A stretch of DNA of 64,000 nt from Fibrobacterota bacterium (GTDB taxonomy: Bacteria > Fibrobacterota > Fibrobacteria > UBA11236), in assembly GCA_947466585.1 (NCBI GenBank), contig CANIEU010000006.1, positions 1-64,000 of the forward strand, written 5' to 3'. The notes under the pieces are model-generated. The model was given only the letters and a program-made list of their open reading frames with translations, did no database searches and was not told where the DNA came from. Of this stretch, positions 17,443 to 26,496 are shown in pieces. The position numbers and the translations under genes are program-made. How positions within the stretch are numbered: position 1 is the first letter of the stretch; every line of letters begins with the position of its first letter.

Positions 17443-18275
17443 GTGCGGGGTGCGCGGGGTGCCCGGGCTTCGGACCAGGCGCGCATCCAATCCTTCTGGT
17501 CACGAAGTAGAATCAAAACGAATCCCGATAGGGCGAGCCCTGCGAACAGGGAGACCAGTATCACCAAAATCCGGTTTGAAGAATCAGGTTTGAGTGGCCG
17601 CCGCAGATCTCCGACCACATCGAAGGCGCTGGCTCCCTGATACATGAAGTTTTCGAGCTGCGAAGCGATCAACTCCTGTAGTTTGTCGCGGAGCATCGGA
17701 TCCTGGGTCACTGCGAGTTGGGTTTCAAGGAATGCCACGTTCCGTTCCATGTCGATCCGGGCATCGTTGCGCATCTTCTCGTTGAGAACTTCGAGATACG
17801 AGCGCATCACTTTCAGCGAGAGGTCCGCTTGCCGGGTGGTAACCATGAGGCCGAGATAGGACTTGCCCCCGGAGGTTACGAGCATGGACTGGAGGGTCTG
17901 AGCCCCCTCGCGAGACGAAGGCGCGGGCTTGCGCCAATTCTTTTCATTCGCATCCCACAATTTGGGATAGAGAACAGGAAGCAAGGTGTCGCGGCGCACC
18001 ACCATTTCGGCGATTTCTTCACTGAGCACGATGAAGTCCATTTTTTCGATCAGTGTATTCTGGAACGGTCTCAGACTGATTCCGCTGATGGAGAAATTAC
18101 CTCCCCCTCGGCCCATGCCGGATTCTTTGGGAAAGACATTAACCTTGACGGTGTAGGCCGATGCCGAAAAAATGGCATAGAGAATCCCGAGAATCAGAAA
18201 CGGAAGCGCGCCCAACACCAGCCTTTTCCGGTTGGTCCACAAATACGCACCGTTTTTCAGAAGTTCTTCCCACAT
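17439..18275 (-). CDS. Wzz-like polysaccharide co-polymerase
   Basis: This is a 278-residue protein with two membrane helices, near residues 19-37 and 240-260, around a periplasmic domain, the PCP/Wzz topology. After the second helix only a short basic tail follows, so there is no tyrosine-kinase domain. FQNTLIEKMDFIVLSEEI and GLMVTTRQADLSLKVM fit the Wzz base and helical regions, though similarity is at the architecture level. It should regulate chain length together with the fused Wzz domain encoded immediately downstream. The end overlaps that gene by four bases. Confidence 0.75.
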   Translation of the reverse strand: MWEELLKNGAYLWTNRKRLVLGALPFLILGILYAIFSASAYTVKVNVFPKESGMGRGGGNFSISGISLRPFQNTLIEKMDFIVLSEEIAEMVVRRDTLLPVLYPKLWDANEKNWRKPAPSSREGAQTLQSMLVTSGGKSYLGLMVTTRQADLSLKVMRSYLEVLNEKMRNDARIDMERNVAFLETQLAVTQDPMLRDKLQELIASQLENFMYQGASAFDVVGDLRRPLKPDSSNRILVILVSLFAGLALSGFVLILLRDQKDWMRAWSEARAPRAPRT

Positions 18276-18304
18276 TCTTACCTACCGGTTTTTCGAAGTG
18301 AATC

Positions 18305-18364
18305 AAATCGTGCTTTGAATCGTGTTCTAGATCGCGCCATTAATCGCGCTTCAAATCGTGTTTT
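18305..18364 (-). repeat. Five-unit 12-bp tandem repeat at a gene end
   Basis: Five consecutive 12-bp units (AAATCGTGCTTT, GAATCGTGTTCT, AGATCGCGCCAT, TAATCGCGCTTC, AAATCGTGTTTT on the + strand) share ATCGYG at a fixed phase. The last units encode the C-terminus and stop codon of the glycosyltransferase at 18340-19482; the others fill the gap before the wzz-like gene. Confidence 0.75.
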
Positions 18365-19482
18365 TTGTGAAATCCGGACGTACCGGAATGTAGCAATGGC
18401 CTCTGCTGGGCTTCTTCCTCAAGAATGTCCGCATAATCGTGGGCAACAGAGTCCCAGTCGCGCAGGGCATCCAGCGGGAGGTCGGGATAGGGTTCCCGGA
18501 GCAGTGCATCCGCCAGTACATCGGACAAAGCCGGGACATCCCCGTACTCGACCAAACTTCCGAAACCTTCGCCGATGGCGTCTTCGTTACCGCTGTTGAG
18601 AGTTCCCACCGTCAGGGTGCCGCAGGCGTTGGCCTCCAGATGGACCAGTCCAAAGCCTTCAAAAAAGAACCGGTCCGAATGCGATGGCAGCGCATTGATG
18701 CGCGCGCGACGGTAGGCGGCGGCGAGTTCCGCATCGTCCAATGGTCCGGCAAAATCGACCGGCAATTTCTCGCGCCGAATGCGTTCGAGCACCGGCGTCG
18801 CATCCGGCGTCACCAGATCCACCGCCCCGACCACGCGCACGCGCAAGTCGGGCACCTGCTTACGTGTCAAGGCGACGGCATCCAGCAGAAAGTCGAACCC
18901 TTTGCGGGCCTTGAGATTCCCAACGAAAAGGATTTCGCGTTGACGAGGCTCGCCCCCGTGCACGAACTTCCTCTTGTCGACCCCCAAGGTCACGACCGTA
19001 AACCGAGCCCGAACCCCTTCCTCCTCCATGCGGCGGCGCGTATAGCGGCTGATGGGAAGCACGCGCGCGGCGCGTTGCAGCAACGTTTTGAAGAAGGGAA
19101 TGTCTTTGAGGAAATACACCGCATAGGAACCGCACTGCGTCAGTACGCAGGGAATCCCCTTCATTCGGGCGAACAGCCATCCTGCCGGGCCGAAATGCTC
19201 CACCAGCACCAGCACGCCGTCATAGGGGCCACGGGCCACCCGAAACAACGTGATCAGATCGCGCAGCACGTACCACGGCCACAAGCGCGGGTGCCAGGTG
19301 ATGCGTTCTCCGGTAAGTCGATCCATGGCTCGGCCGCGACCGGAAAGATTTCCGCTTGTATCCGCCGTCACCACATCGAGCTCAACCCGGCCGGTTCGTC
19401 CGAGGGCTTCCACCAGCGAACCACAGAGCACGCCGTAGCCATTCTTGGATCGAAGCGATGACGCCAGAACCAGCCACCTCAC
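18340..19482 (-). CDS. Family 4 glycosyltransferase
   Basis: This is a 380-residue GT-B enzyme of GT4 type with NGYGVLCGSLVEAL near the N-terminus, ILFVGNLKARKGFDFLL and FFEGFGLVHLEANACG in the donor domain. Its last eight residues (KKHDLKRD) are encoded by the 12-bp tandem repeat and are unlikely to matter to the fold. The start is GTG 19482, where GTGA overlaps the methyltransferase stop; the frame extends upstream to 19719 but inside that gene. Confidence 0.85.
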   Translation of the reverse strand: MRWLVLASSLRSKNGYGVLCGSLVEALGRTGRVELDVVTADTSGNLSGRGRAMDRLTGERITWHPRLWPWYVLRDLITLFRVARGPYDGVLVLVEHFGPAGWLFARMKGIPCVLTQCGSYAVYFLKDIPFFKTLLQRAARVLPISRYTRRRMEEEGVRARFTVVTLGVDKRKFVHGGEPRQREILFVGNLKARKGFDFLLDAVALTRKQVPDLRVRVVGAVDLVTPDATPVLERIRREKLPVDFAGPLDDAELAAAYRRARINALPSHSDRFFFEGFGLVHLEANACGTLTVGTLNSGNEDAIGEGFGSLVEYGDVPALSDVLADALLREPYPDLPLDALRDWDSVAHDYADILEEEAQQRPLLHSGTSGFHKKHDLKRD

Positions 19483-20279
19483 GCGGCCTCCGCATCGGAG
19501 GATGAGGATGTAGGCGGATTGGTAGCGGACACATTGCCTGCAACGCGCACCTCGCACAATAAGCCCATTCCGAACAGGCCAGGCCACAGGCGGTTGAGAA
19601 CCGGAATGCCGCGATAAGCGACCAGTTCGGAACGTTCCTCCACGCCGAGCGCACGCAGCCACCACCGCATGTCGGTCAGGGTCCAGAACCGCAGATGCTC
19701 GCCGGGGTGCACGCGCCACTGCATGGGAAAACGCCCCCTTAACATGCGCAACCGGTAGGGAAAGTAGCCCGAGTTGGGCACACTAAAAAACACCGACTTG
19801 CGGGCGCGCCCGAGCGCATCGCGCAACACCTCTTCGGGATTGGGAAGATGTTCAAGCACTTCGAAAAACAAGATGTGGTCGGCGGGCGGCAGCGAAGCCA
19901 TGCCCGGAGACTGCAGATCGAGACGCACCGCCTCGATGCCGCGCTCCTCCAAAAAGGCCAGTACGAAAGGGCTCACGTCGGCGCCCAGGGGCACAATCGA
20001 CTTGAGTTCGCGCATCCGGGCGAGAATGCCTCCATCGCCGCACCCCACATCCACGACCCGCGCGCCGGGAGCCACCCGGGCCGCTGACCATTCGGCGCGA
20101 AACAGCTGGAACCCGTTCAGTTCCCCTGGCCCTTCTGCAAGGCGATCGCACCAATAGGCGTCGTAATCGGCCGAAGGCACGCCCAAGGCGGGTGTGTGAA
20201 AGGTCAGATGGCCGATGGCCCGCCACTCTTCGCGAACCCGTTGCCAGGCGCGCCGCATTCCCGTCTGCCAGCGGCTCAT
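19479..20279 (-). CDS. SAM-dependent methyltransferase
   Basis: This is a 266-residue class I methyltransferase with VVDVGCGDGGILARM near residue 72 as SAM loop and FFEVLEHLPNPEEVL as motif IV. It is the third methyltransferase in the array and probably modifies a glycan sugar or caps the chain. The start is the ATG at 20279, overlapping the preceding stop (ATGA); the long upstream extension of the frame is antisense-like and rejected. It ends with a Ser-rich tail. Confidence 0.8.
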   Translation of the reverse strand: MSRWQTGMRRAWQRVREEWRAIGHLTFHTPALGVPSADYDAYWCDRLAEGPGELNGFQLFRAEWSAARVAPGARVVDVGCGDGGILARMRELKSIVPLGADVSPFVLAFLEERGIEAVRLDLQSPGMASLPPADHILFFEVLEHLPNPEEVLRDALGRARKSVFFSVPNSGYFPYRLRMLRGRFPMQWRVHPGEHLRFWTLTDMRWWLRALGVEERSELVAYRGIPVLNRLWPGLFGMGLLCEVRVAGNVSATNPPTSSSSDAEAA

Positions 20280-21244
20280 CGCACCCCCCGCGGCTTCACC
20301 AGCATCCGGTAAATATTCCCGACGGTCTGCACCAACCGGCTGGCGGTGTAGACGAGTGCGCCGCCCGGATTGAGATCCAGATACCGCCGGAACAAACCGA
20401 TGCCGAGACTGTCGCACGCCAGATTGTATCCGTTCGAGTAGTAAACGAATTTGCCGGGGAAGGCGAAAAAGAAATCCCAATTCAGGTTGAGCATTTCGCG
20501 ATTGCGATAACGCACGGTACGTGATTTTTTGACTCCGACCCCACGGGTGATCGAATCCACCGCGCTGGGCAAGGTGTACACGTACAACGGCTCGTTGATG
20601 AACAGCATGCGGGTCGAACGCGGCATACGCAGCCAAGGATTCGAAGTCAGAAACGGCTCTTCCGCAAAGGGATGTTGCCGCCACACGGCGGTGCGTACGA
20701 CGCCCTTCTTGTCGCCCATGTTCCGATGCCGAAAGATGAGCGACCACATGTCGGCCTTCCACGGATTTTGCGGAAACCGGGTTCCCCAAACGGCGCCCCC
20801 TTCATCCACGCACAGGGACCACACGCCGAAAAATTCCCGGTCCAGACCCTGCCTATTCAGGTCCGCCCAGTGGTGCAGATAACGTTCCACCGCGTTCGGC
20901 ATCAACCAGTCATCGCTGTCGAGTTGCAGAAAGAATTCGCCGCACGCCTCTGAGAGTCCGCGGTTCAAGGCGATATGCATGCCACCGTTTCGTTCGAGAC
21001 TTACGCAGCGTGCCAGGAATGGCAGCCCGGGAAGCAATGCAGCCAGAACGTGTTGGGTGTCATCCGTGGATCCATCGTCCACAACGATCCATTCGAAAGT
21101 TTTCAGTGTTTGCAAGCGTAACGATTCCGCCACCCTTGGCAACAGATGCCCACGATTGAAAGCCGGAGTGCAAATCGTCAACACGGGATCGGATCGATCC
21201 GCTTCGTTGATAATTTTTTTTTTCGGTACGGTGGCCGTGTCCAT
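20276..21244 (-). CDS. Family 2 glycosyltransferase
   Basis: This is a 322-residue GT2 protein. TICTPAFNRGHLLPRV near residue 23 and VVDDGSTDDTQ form the nucleotide site, and LDSDDWLMP carries the DxD metal motif. The C-terminal third has an aromatic, amphipathic stretch (LNWDFFFAFPGKFVYYSN) that may contact the membrane. The ATG at 21244 is preferred over a TTG one codon earlier. Between it and the ABC exporter gene lie 61 bases without a clear signal. Confidence 0.85.
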   Translation of the reverse strand: MDTATVPKKKIINEADRSDPVLTICTPAFNRGHLLPRVAESLRLQTLKTFEWIVVDDGSTDDTQHVLAALLPGLPFLARCVSLERNGGMHIALNRGLSEACGEFFLQLDSDDWLMPNAVERYLHHWADLNRQGLDREFFGVWSLCVDEGGAVWGTRFPQNPWKADMWSLIFRHRNMGDKKGVVRTAVWRQHPFAEEPFLTSNPWLRMPRSTRMLFINEPLYVYTLPSAVDSITRGVGVKKSRTVRYRNREMLNLNWDFFFAFPGKFVYYSNGYNLACDSLGIGLFRRYLDLNPGGALVYTASRLVQTVGNIYRMLVKPRGVR

Positions 21245-21305
21245 CAATCCCGCATTTCCTTCCCCTGTTCCGGAGTTGCGCCGTCGCGGGCATTCCGTGT
21301 CGGGC

Positions 21306-23093
21306 TTAAACGATTTGTTGAAATCCCGCGTTGTGGGCGAGCAATTCCTGATAAGTTCCCTCGCCCGCGAGCCTTCCCTTTTCGATCAGGAACAAGCGGT
21401 CGCAGGCGCGGACCGTGGTCATGCGGTGCGCGACCATCACGATGGTGAGATTGCCCCGCAAACCTTCGATGGCTTCCACGAAATCCCGCTCCGTCGCATT
21501 GTCGAGCGCGGAGGTCGCCTCGTCGAGAACCAGAATGGAAGGGGATGCATACAGTGCTCGCGCGATGCCCACGCGCTGCCGTTGCCCGCCCGAAATGCGA
21601 ACGCCGCGTTCTCCCACCCGGGTATGAATCCCGGAGGGCAGCGACCGGACCAGGTCCTCAAGTTGCGCATCCCGGATGGCGGCCTCGAGTCTGCCTGCAT
21701 CCACTTCCGACTCGGGAATCCCCAGGGCGATGTTCTGCCCCAATGTTGAATCGGTCAGAAAAATGTTTTGCGGCACATAGCCGATGCGGGAGCGCCAGGC
21801 GGGAAGTCCCGCAAAAATATCCCCGCCCTCGGCGAGAATACGGCCCGACTGCGGCTCAAGCAACCCGAGAAGCAGATCGACGATCGTAGTTTTCCCCGAT
21901 CCCGAGGGTCCCACGAATCCGGTCACCTCTCCGCGACGGATGTCGAGACTGAGATCCCGCACCGACGGCGTCGCTGCCCCCGGATAGGTGTAGGAAACGT
22001 CGCGGAACGCAATCGCGACATCCGCGGGCGTCTCTTCGGCGGGCATGGACTCGCCGTCCGTGCCGCTGGAAGCCTGGTTCAGTGTCAAGTCCGCATGGAT
22101 GCGCTCCACCGAGCCCGCGGAAAAACGCAACGTGTTCCAGGCGAACATAAATTCGTTGAGCGCCGGCATCAGGCGGATCGCCGCGATCCCGAAAAGGCTG
22201 AGAAAGGAAACGATCTCGGCGGTGTTGCGGCCTTGCGCATGAAAGACCAGCGCCATGACCAACAATCCGGTGACCGCGCAGGTCTCTATCACCGGTTTGA
22301 CCGCCGTGGCCATCACTTGCTTGAAGATCTGGCCGCGCGCATAGGCGCGCCCCGCCGCCGTGAAAGCGTCCACGAACCAGCCTTCGCGCCCGAGGATACG
22401 AATGTCCTTCAGGCCGCCCAAACCTTCCTGAACGGCCTGAATCATCGCCTTGCGGGCCTTGCGGGACTGCATTCCGTGATAGGTCACCCGCTGCCTAAGT
22501 ACCCGCAAAGACAACCCGGCCACAGATCCCAGAAACACCAGCGCGAAAGTGGTCACGCGGGGATCGGCCCAAAACAAAAGTGCCGCGATGCCGAGAATGA
22601 GCACAGCATTCATCACCAAGCGGAGCAGGGATTCGAGCACCTCTTTGGAAACGATGTAGGCTTCCTGGGTGGCGTTGCGCACCAGTTCGGCGCTGTTGCG
22701 GCCAAGATGAAAGGTGTAAGGCGCCCGCATGTAACCGGAAAACACTTTTTCGCCCAGATCGTTGAAGACTTTATGGACGAAACGGGCGAACTCGAGGTTG
22801 TAATAAACCGAGTAGGCGTTCTTCACCAAAAAAATAAGGATTAGCAGTACCGCACCATAAACCAGCAAGTCGCCGGAACTCTGAATATGCAAAGCCGAGA
22901 GCACGGGCCCGAGCAACGGGCTCTCCAAGGCCTTCGCAGGCGTGGCCACGACCACCACAAATGCCGGAATGACACCGACTCCGACGACTTCCAAGGCCGC
23001 GGAAACCAGCATCATCAAAAACAAAACCGCCATCCGCGCCTTGTCGCGCGCGGAGAGCAATTCCATGGTCCTGCCCAACGAAGCGCGCAGCAT
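21306..23093 (-). CDS. ABC exporter (MsbA/PglK-like), candidate glycan flippase
   Basis: This is a 595-residue half transporter: about six membrane helices in the first 330 residues, then one ATPase domain with Walker A GPSGSGKTT, signature ISGGQRQRVGIARAL, Walker B ILVLDEATSAL and an H-loop in VAHRM. Two copies should form an exporter. No Wzx gene is present in the window, so this protein could flip the lipid-linked repeat unit as PglK does (inference from context); an exporter for another substrate is possible. It starts six bases after the stop of the export-protein gene. Confidence 0.85.
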   Translation of the reverse strand: MLRASLGRTMELLSARDKARMAVLFLMMLVSAALEVVGVGVIPAFVVVVATPAKALESPLLGPVLSALHIQSSGDLLVYGAVLLILIFLVKNAYSVYYNLEFARFVHKVFNDLGEKVFSGYMRAPYTFHLGRNSAELVRNATQEAYIVSKEVLESLLRLVMNAVLILGIAALLFWADPRVTTFALVFLGSVAGLSLRVLRQRVTYHGMQSRKARKAMIQAVQEGLGGLKDIRILGREGWFVDAFTAAGRAYARGQIFKQVMATAVKPVIETCAVTGLLVMALVFHAQGRNTAEIVSFLSLFGIAAIRLMPALNEFMFAWNTLRFSAGSVERIHADLTLNQASSGTDGESMPAEETPADVAIAFRDVSYTYPGAATPSVRDLSLDIRRGEVTGFVGPSGSGKTTIVDLLLGLLEPQSGRILAEGGDIFAGLPAWRSRIGYVPQNIFLTDSTLGQNIALGIPESEVDAGRLEAAIRDAQLEDLVRSLPSGIHTRVGERGVRISGGQRQRVGIARALYASPSILVLDEATSALDNATERDFVEAIEGLRGNLTIVMVAHRMTTVRACDRLFLIEKGRLAGEGTYQELLAHNAGFQQIV

Positions 23094-23098
23094 GGGAC

Positions 23099-25849
23099 TC
23101 AGTAGAGCGCTACGATGACGCCGGCGGTGACCGCGATTTGGAAAAGGACTTGCGTGATTTGCGCCACAGCCGCAAGGTAATCGCGCGCCGGCAACTTCGG
23201 AGGCACCACGATGGAACCGCCCGGTTCCACCGGATATCCCTTGAAGGTGCGATACCACGGCGTCGTAGCGGGAGAAACCACCGAGCCGTCGGGAGCGATG
23301 TAGAACGTGTGACGATAATCTCCAAAATCGTTCACGCCGCCGGCCTTGGAAAGCACTTCGCCGATGGTATTGGTTTTGGAAGTGAAGATGACGTTGGTGG
23401 GCGAATAAACTTCGCCGAGCACCGAAAGCGTGCTCGGGAAATGACTGACCGTCACGTTATCTCCGTTTTCAAGCACGATGTCCCAGTCCGTTCCGGCGAA
23501 TTTGTAACTGCGGTCGAGACGCATGAGAATGCGGCCGAGATAGGGGGCACGGCGGATTTCGTCCACCAAGGCGCGCCGACGCTCGAGCGCTCCCGAAATT
23601 AAGGCCCGATCCGTTTCAGCGACCGTTTGCTGCAAGCGACCCTGCAGCTGATCTTCGAGCCGGCGTCCAATCTCCTCGGCATGCCTCAATTGCTGGGCGC
23701 GCACGCTCTCGCGCAAAAAGACCAGCGCCGGCAGATAGGCGTCCTTGGTAAAACCGCCCGCACGACGGACCACGCTGCTCAGGCGCTCGCCAGGAACGAA
23801 TTCATACGTCCCCGGGAAATTAAACTCTCCGCCCAAGGTGATCTGCGAGCTCTCACCCGACTTTACCACGGCGCGGACATACACGGCATCGCCATCTTCC
23901 AGCGCGAACTCTGCCTTGCCCTCGAGGATATCCTTCAGGCGCATCACCTTCACAGAGCGAGTCATCACGCTGTCGTCGACGATCTTCCGCCGCACCACTT
24001 CCACATTGAGTTTGAAGCTGTTCTTGGTCAGGCCACCGGCGCTCATCACCAGTTCACGCACGCCGAGACCTTCGGATAGGTTAAACGTGCCGGGATGATT
24101 CACCGCACCGTAAATCCCCACGCTGGAAACCAGCACATAGTCGCCGCGCGAAAACACCTTGAGTTCATCGAAGGGCTTGAGTTCGAGATTCTCGGGGCCG
24201 CGCGGATTTTCGAGAACCTTGCCCAACTTCACCTTGATCAGGCGCGAATACACCGAATCTCCGTTCGGGCTGTATTCCACGCGTACCAAATGCGCCTGCC
24301 CCAAATGGGCATCACCCAATCCGCCCGCCAGAATGACCAGATCGGAAATCGCCATCGCATCGCGGAAATCATAATCCGCGGGGCGCCGCACGGCACCGCT
24401 GATCCGGACGCTGGGCCGCGAAGTGATCTGATAGCGGTTGTAAAACACCACCGTGTCGCCGGGTTGCAATGGAACCTTGGCACCTTTGGTGAAAACATCG
24501 GCGGGAGAAAAGCTGAGCAAGGTGGGACGTTCGTCATCGGGAGACGGGCGCTTGATATGTCCGTATTCGAAAAAGGTTTCGCCCTTCAAATCTTTGATGG
24601 TGGGAACCAGATCCCGAACCGTCATGCCCGGCTTATATTGGAAGCTTCCCGGGCGATTCACGTTTCCGGTCAGATATACCGCATCGTCGAGCTTGTCGAG
24701 CAGGCGGTCTACAAACAGAATGTCGCCGTCCTGGATGTTGACGTTCGACTTGCCTTCCGCCTTTTCCATATCGACATCGAGCACCACGTAACGTTTGTTA
24801 CCCTGCACGCGATCGACGCGCACTCTGCCCTTTTGGGCGTTCGGCAACAGCCCGCCGGCGAGTTCGACCGCCTCAAGCGCTTTCAGCGAGCCTTTGATTT
24901 CGTAAATCGCCGGACGTTTCACCATGCCCACGACCGCCACCTGCGTCTTGGCCAAGGGAACGAAGATCGCATCTCCCGGAAGCAACTGGATATCACCCTT
25001 GTTGCTTCCCTTGATCAACAGGTCATAAATATCCAACACCGAAATCGTTTTGCCGCCACGACGCAGCTCGATGAAGCGCAGCGAACCGATTGAAGTGATC
25101 CCGCCGCTGCGGAACAGTGCCGAAGTGATCGTCGCCCCCGCCGGAATCACGAAGGATCCCGGACGGGAAACCTCGCCCAGCACCAAAATGCGAATGCTTT
25201 TCAGTCGACCGAGACTGACGGAGGCGGTGACACCCTGGATCTTTTGAATTTCCCGCGTCAGCAATTCCTGAGCAGTGGCAAAGCGCAGGCCCGAAATGCG
25301 GATCGGGGGTAGCGGAGGGAAATGAACCATGCCCTCGTTATCGACGACCACCGTCTGGTTGCCGCTTTCGCGTCCCCAGGTGGAAATCTGGATCTCATCT
25401 CCTGTAGACAGGATGTATTCCGGCAGTGCGGGCGCGTTCGCACCCAACCCGGTGACATCGGTGTTCTGGAAAAACGATTCTCCGAAGCGCGACATCCATT
25501 TAGGAAATCGAAAACCCTGCGCACGGGCACCCGACCCGCCGACGGTGCGCTTTTCACCGGAACGCGACGACCAATCTTCATCCAACTCCTCGCCGGAGAC
25601 CGCGGGAGGAAGTTGGACATCTTCCGCCTTCTGCTTCTCGGCGAGGATGCGCTTTTGGATTTCTTGATTGGAAACGTCCTTCAAATCCGGAAATTTGGCC
25701 TTGGCGACCTCGATCATTTCGGGAGTCACCTGCGTGCCCGACTGAACAGCCTTGATGGCTTCCTGCACCTGCTGCGGATCCGGGGACTGCGCCCCAGCAC
25801 TGAGGAGGCAGAGGGTCAGTGACGCAGCAAAAAAGAAGGTTTTCCGCAT
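23099..25849 (-). CDS. Large SLBB-domain polysaccharide export protein (Wza/OPX-like)
   Basis: The 916-residue protein has a signal peptide (KTFFFAASLTLCLLSAGA) and then a polysaccharide-export domain around residues 140-225 (YILSTGDEIQISTWG). A series of about six SLBB modules follows, recognisable from repeats of the form VxGxVxRPGxF, e.g. VLGEVSRPGSF, LTGNVNRPGSF, ISGAVRRPADY and IYGAVNHPGTF. Wza itself is about 380 residues; such long multi-SLBB versions occur in FCB-group bacteria (family knowledge). The last 20 residues form a membrane helix. It should build the periplasm-to-surface channel for the polymer made by this locus. Confidence 0.88.
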   Translation of the reverse strand: MRKTFFFAASLTLCLLSAGAQSPDPQQVQEAIKAVQSGTQVTPEMIEVAKAKFPDLKDVSNQEIQKRILAEKQKAEDVQLPPAVSGEELDEDWSSRSGEKRTVGGSGARAQGFRFPKWMSRFGESFFQNTDVTGLGANAPALPEYILSTGDEIQISTWGRESGNQTVVVDNEGMVHFPPLPPIRISGLRFATAQELLTREIQKIQGVTASVSLGRLKSIRILVLGEVSRPGSFVIPAGATITSALFRSGGITSIGSLRFIELRRGGKTISVLDIYDLLIKGSNKGDIQLLPGDAIFVPLAKTQVAVVGMVKRPAIYEIKGSLKALEAVELAGGLLPNAQKGRVRVDRVQGNKRYVVLDVDMEKAEGKSNVNIQDGDILFVDRLLDKLDDAVYLTGNVNRPGSFQYKPGMTVRDLVPTIKDLKGETFFEYGHIKRPSPDDERPTLLSFSPADVFTKGAKVPLQPGDTVVFYNRYQITSRPSVRISGAVRRPADYDFRDAMAISDLVILAGGLGDAHLGQAHLVRVEYSPNGDSVYSRLIKVKLGKVLENPRGPENLELKPFDELKVFSRGDYVLVSSVGIYGAVNHPGTFNLSEGLGVRELVMSAGGLTKNSFKLNVEVVRRKIVDDSVMTRSVKVMRLKDILEGKAEFALEDGDAVYVRAVVKSGESSQITLGGEFNFPGTYEFVPGERLSSVVRRAGGFTKDAYLPALVFLRESVRAQQLRHAEEIGRRLEDQLQGRLQQTVAETDRALISGALERRRALVDEIRRAPYLGRILMRLDRSYKFAGTDWDIVLENGDNVTVSHFPSTLSVLGEVYSPTNVIFTSKTNTIGEVLSKAGGVNDFGDYRHTFYIAPDGSVVSPATTPWYRTFKGYPVEPGGSIVVPPKLPARDYLAAVAQITQVLFQIAVTAGVIVALY

Positions 25850-25988
25850 AGGCTTGGATCTGGCTCCTGGTCCCGAAATCCGGAACGGGTCGGGAAAAAC
25901 GGTACACTTTGATCGCTGAACAGAAGCACGGGGATTCCGGAAGCGTTCAGCGGAAAAAACGAATTAAAAAAACCTTTAAGTCCTTGTA

Positions 25989-26017
25989 ATTTAACCAGAT
26001 CATGGGGGTCTGGTCAA
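25989..26017 (-). promoter_or_regulatory. Possible sigma-70 promoter for the export gene
   Basis: On the minus strand TTGACC (26017-26012) stands 17 bases before TTAAAT (25994-25989), about 140 bases before the ATG of the export gene. The -35 box overlaps the end of the pseudo-receiver gene. It fits the consensus moderately; no other promoter-like pair is obvious in this gap. Confidence 0.35.
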
Positions 26018-26490
26018 CGCAATGCGATCAGAATGAGAGCCGTCCAAAGCGGTACCATGGCCAAACCGAACCATGCTGCATGCTTTAAATATGTCGACCG
26101 TACCAAGGAACGATGGTAGGCCGACGTTCGACTCAGGGTGAAATTCAGGGCTTCCCGGCGCAAGGGCAGCTGGAGGATGTCATGCGCCCCCCAAAGCAGG
26201 TAGCGGCATGCCTGGGATTGATTCGTACCTCCTGCGGCCACGAGCACGATGGCATTCTCCCGGACCAAGCGAAAAAACCGGAAAAACCGTTCGGGATAAC
26301 CGCTGATGGCTTCCGCGTCGACGATCACCAATGCCGGACGATGGGCCCGAAATTTGTGCACGCCGTCGAGACGGGTTCGGGTATGCTCCACAAAGTAGCC
26401 GTAGCCATTCAGAACCAATCGAAGTTCATCATGCTGCACACTACGCCCAATCAAGAGGGCACGATTTTTTTTTGCGTCGCTAAAAGGCAT
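26014..26490 (-). CDS. Pseudo-receiver domain protein with a C-terminal membrane anchor
   Basis: This 158-residue protein resembles a response-regulator receiver domain: RALLIGR as first strand, ALVIVDAE with Asp58 where the phosphate acceptor would be, then IVLVAAGG and HDILQLPLRRE. The acidic pair normally at the end of the first strand is missing, and the conserved Thr/Ser and Lys are not evident, so phosphorylation is doubtful. Residues about 137-156 form one membrane helix followed by only a residue or two, a tail anchor. It lies six bases after the WecA-like gene and before the export gene, so it may regulate assembly at the membrane (inference). Confidence 0.6.
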   Translation of the reverse strand: MPFSDAKKNRALLIGRSVQHDELRLVLNGYGYFVEHTRTRLDGVHKFRAHRPALVIVDAEAISGYPERFFRFFRLVRENAIVLVAAGGTNQSQACRYLLWGAHDILQLPLRREALNFTLSRTSAYHRSLVRSTYLKHAAWFGLAMVPLWTALILIALR

Positions 26491-26496
26491 TCCGAC

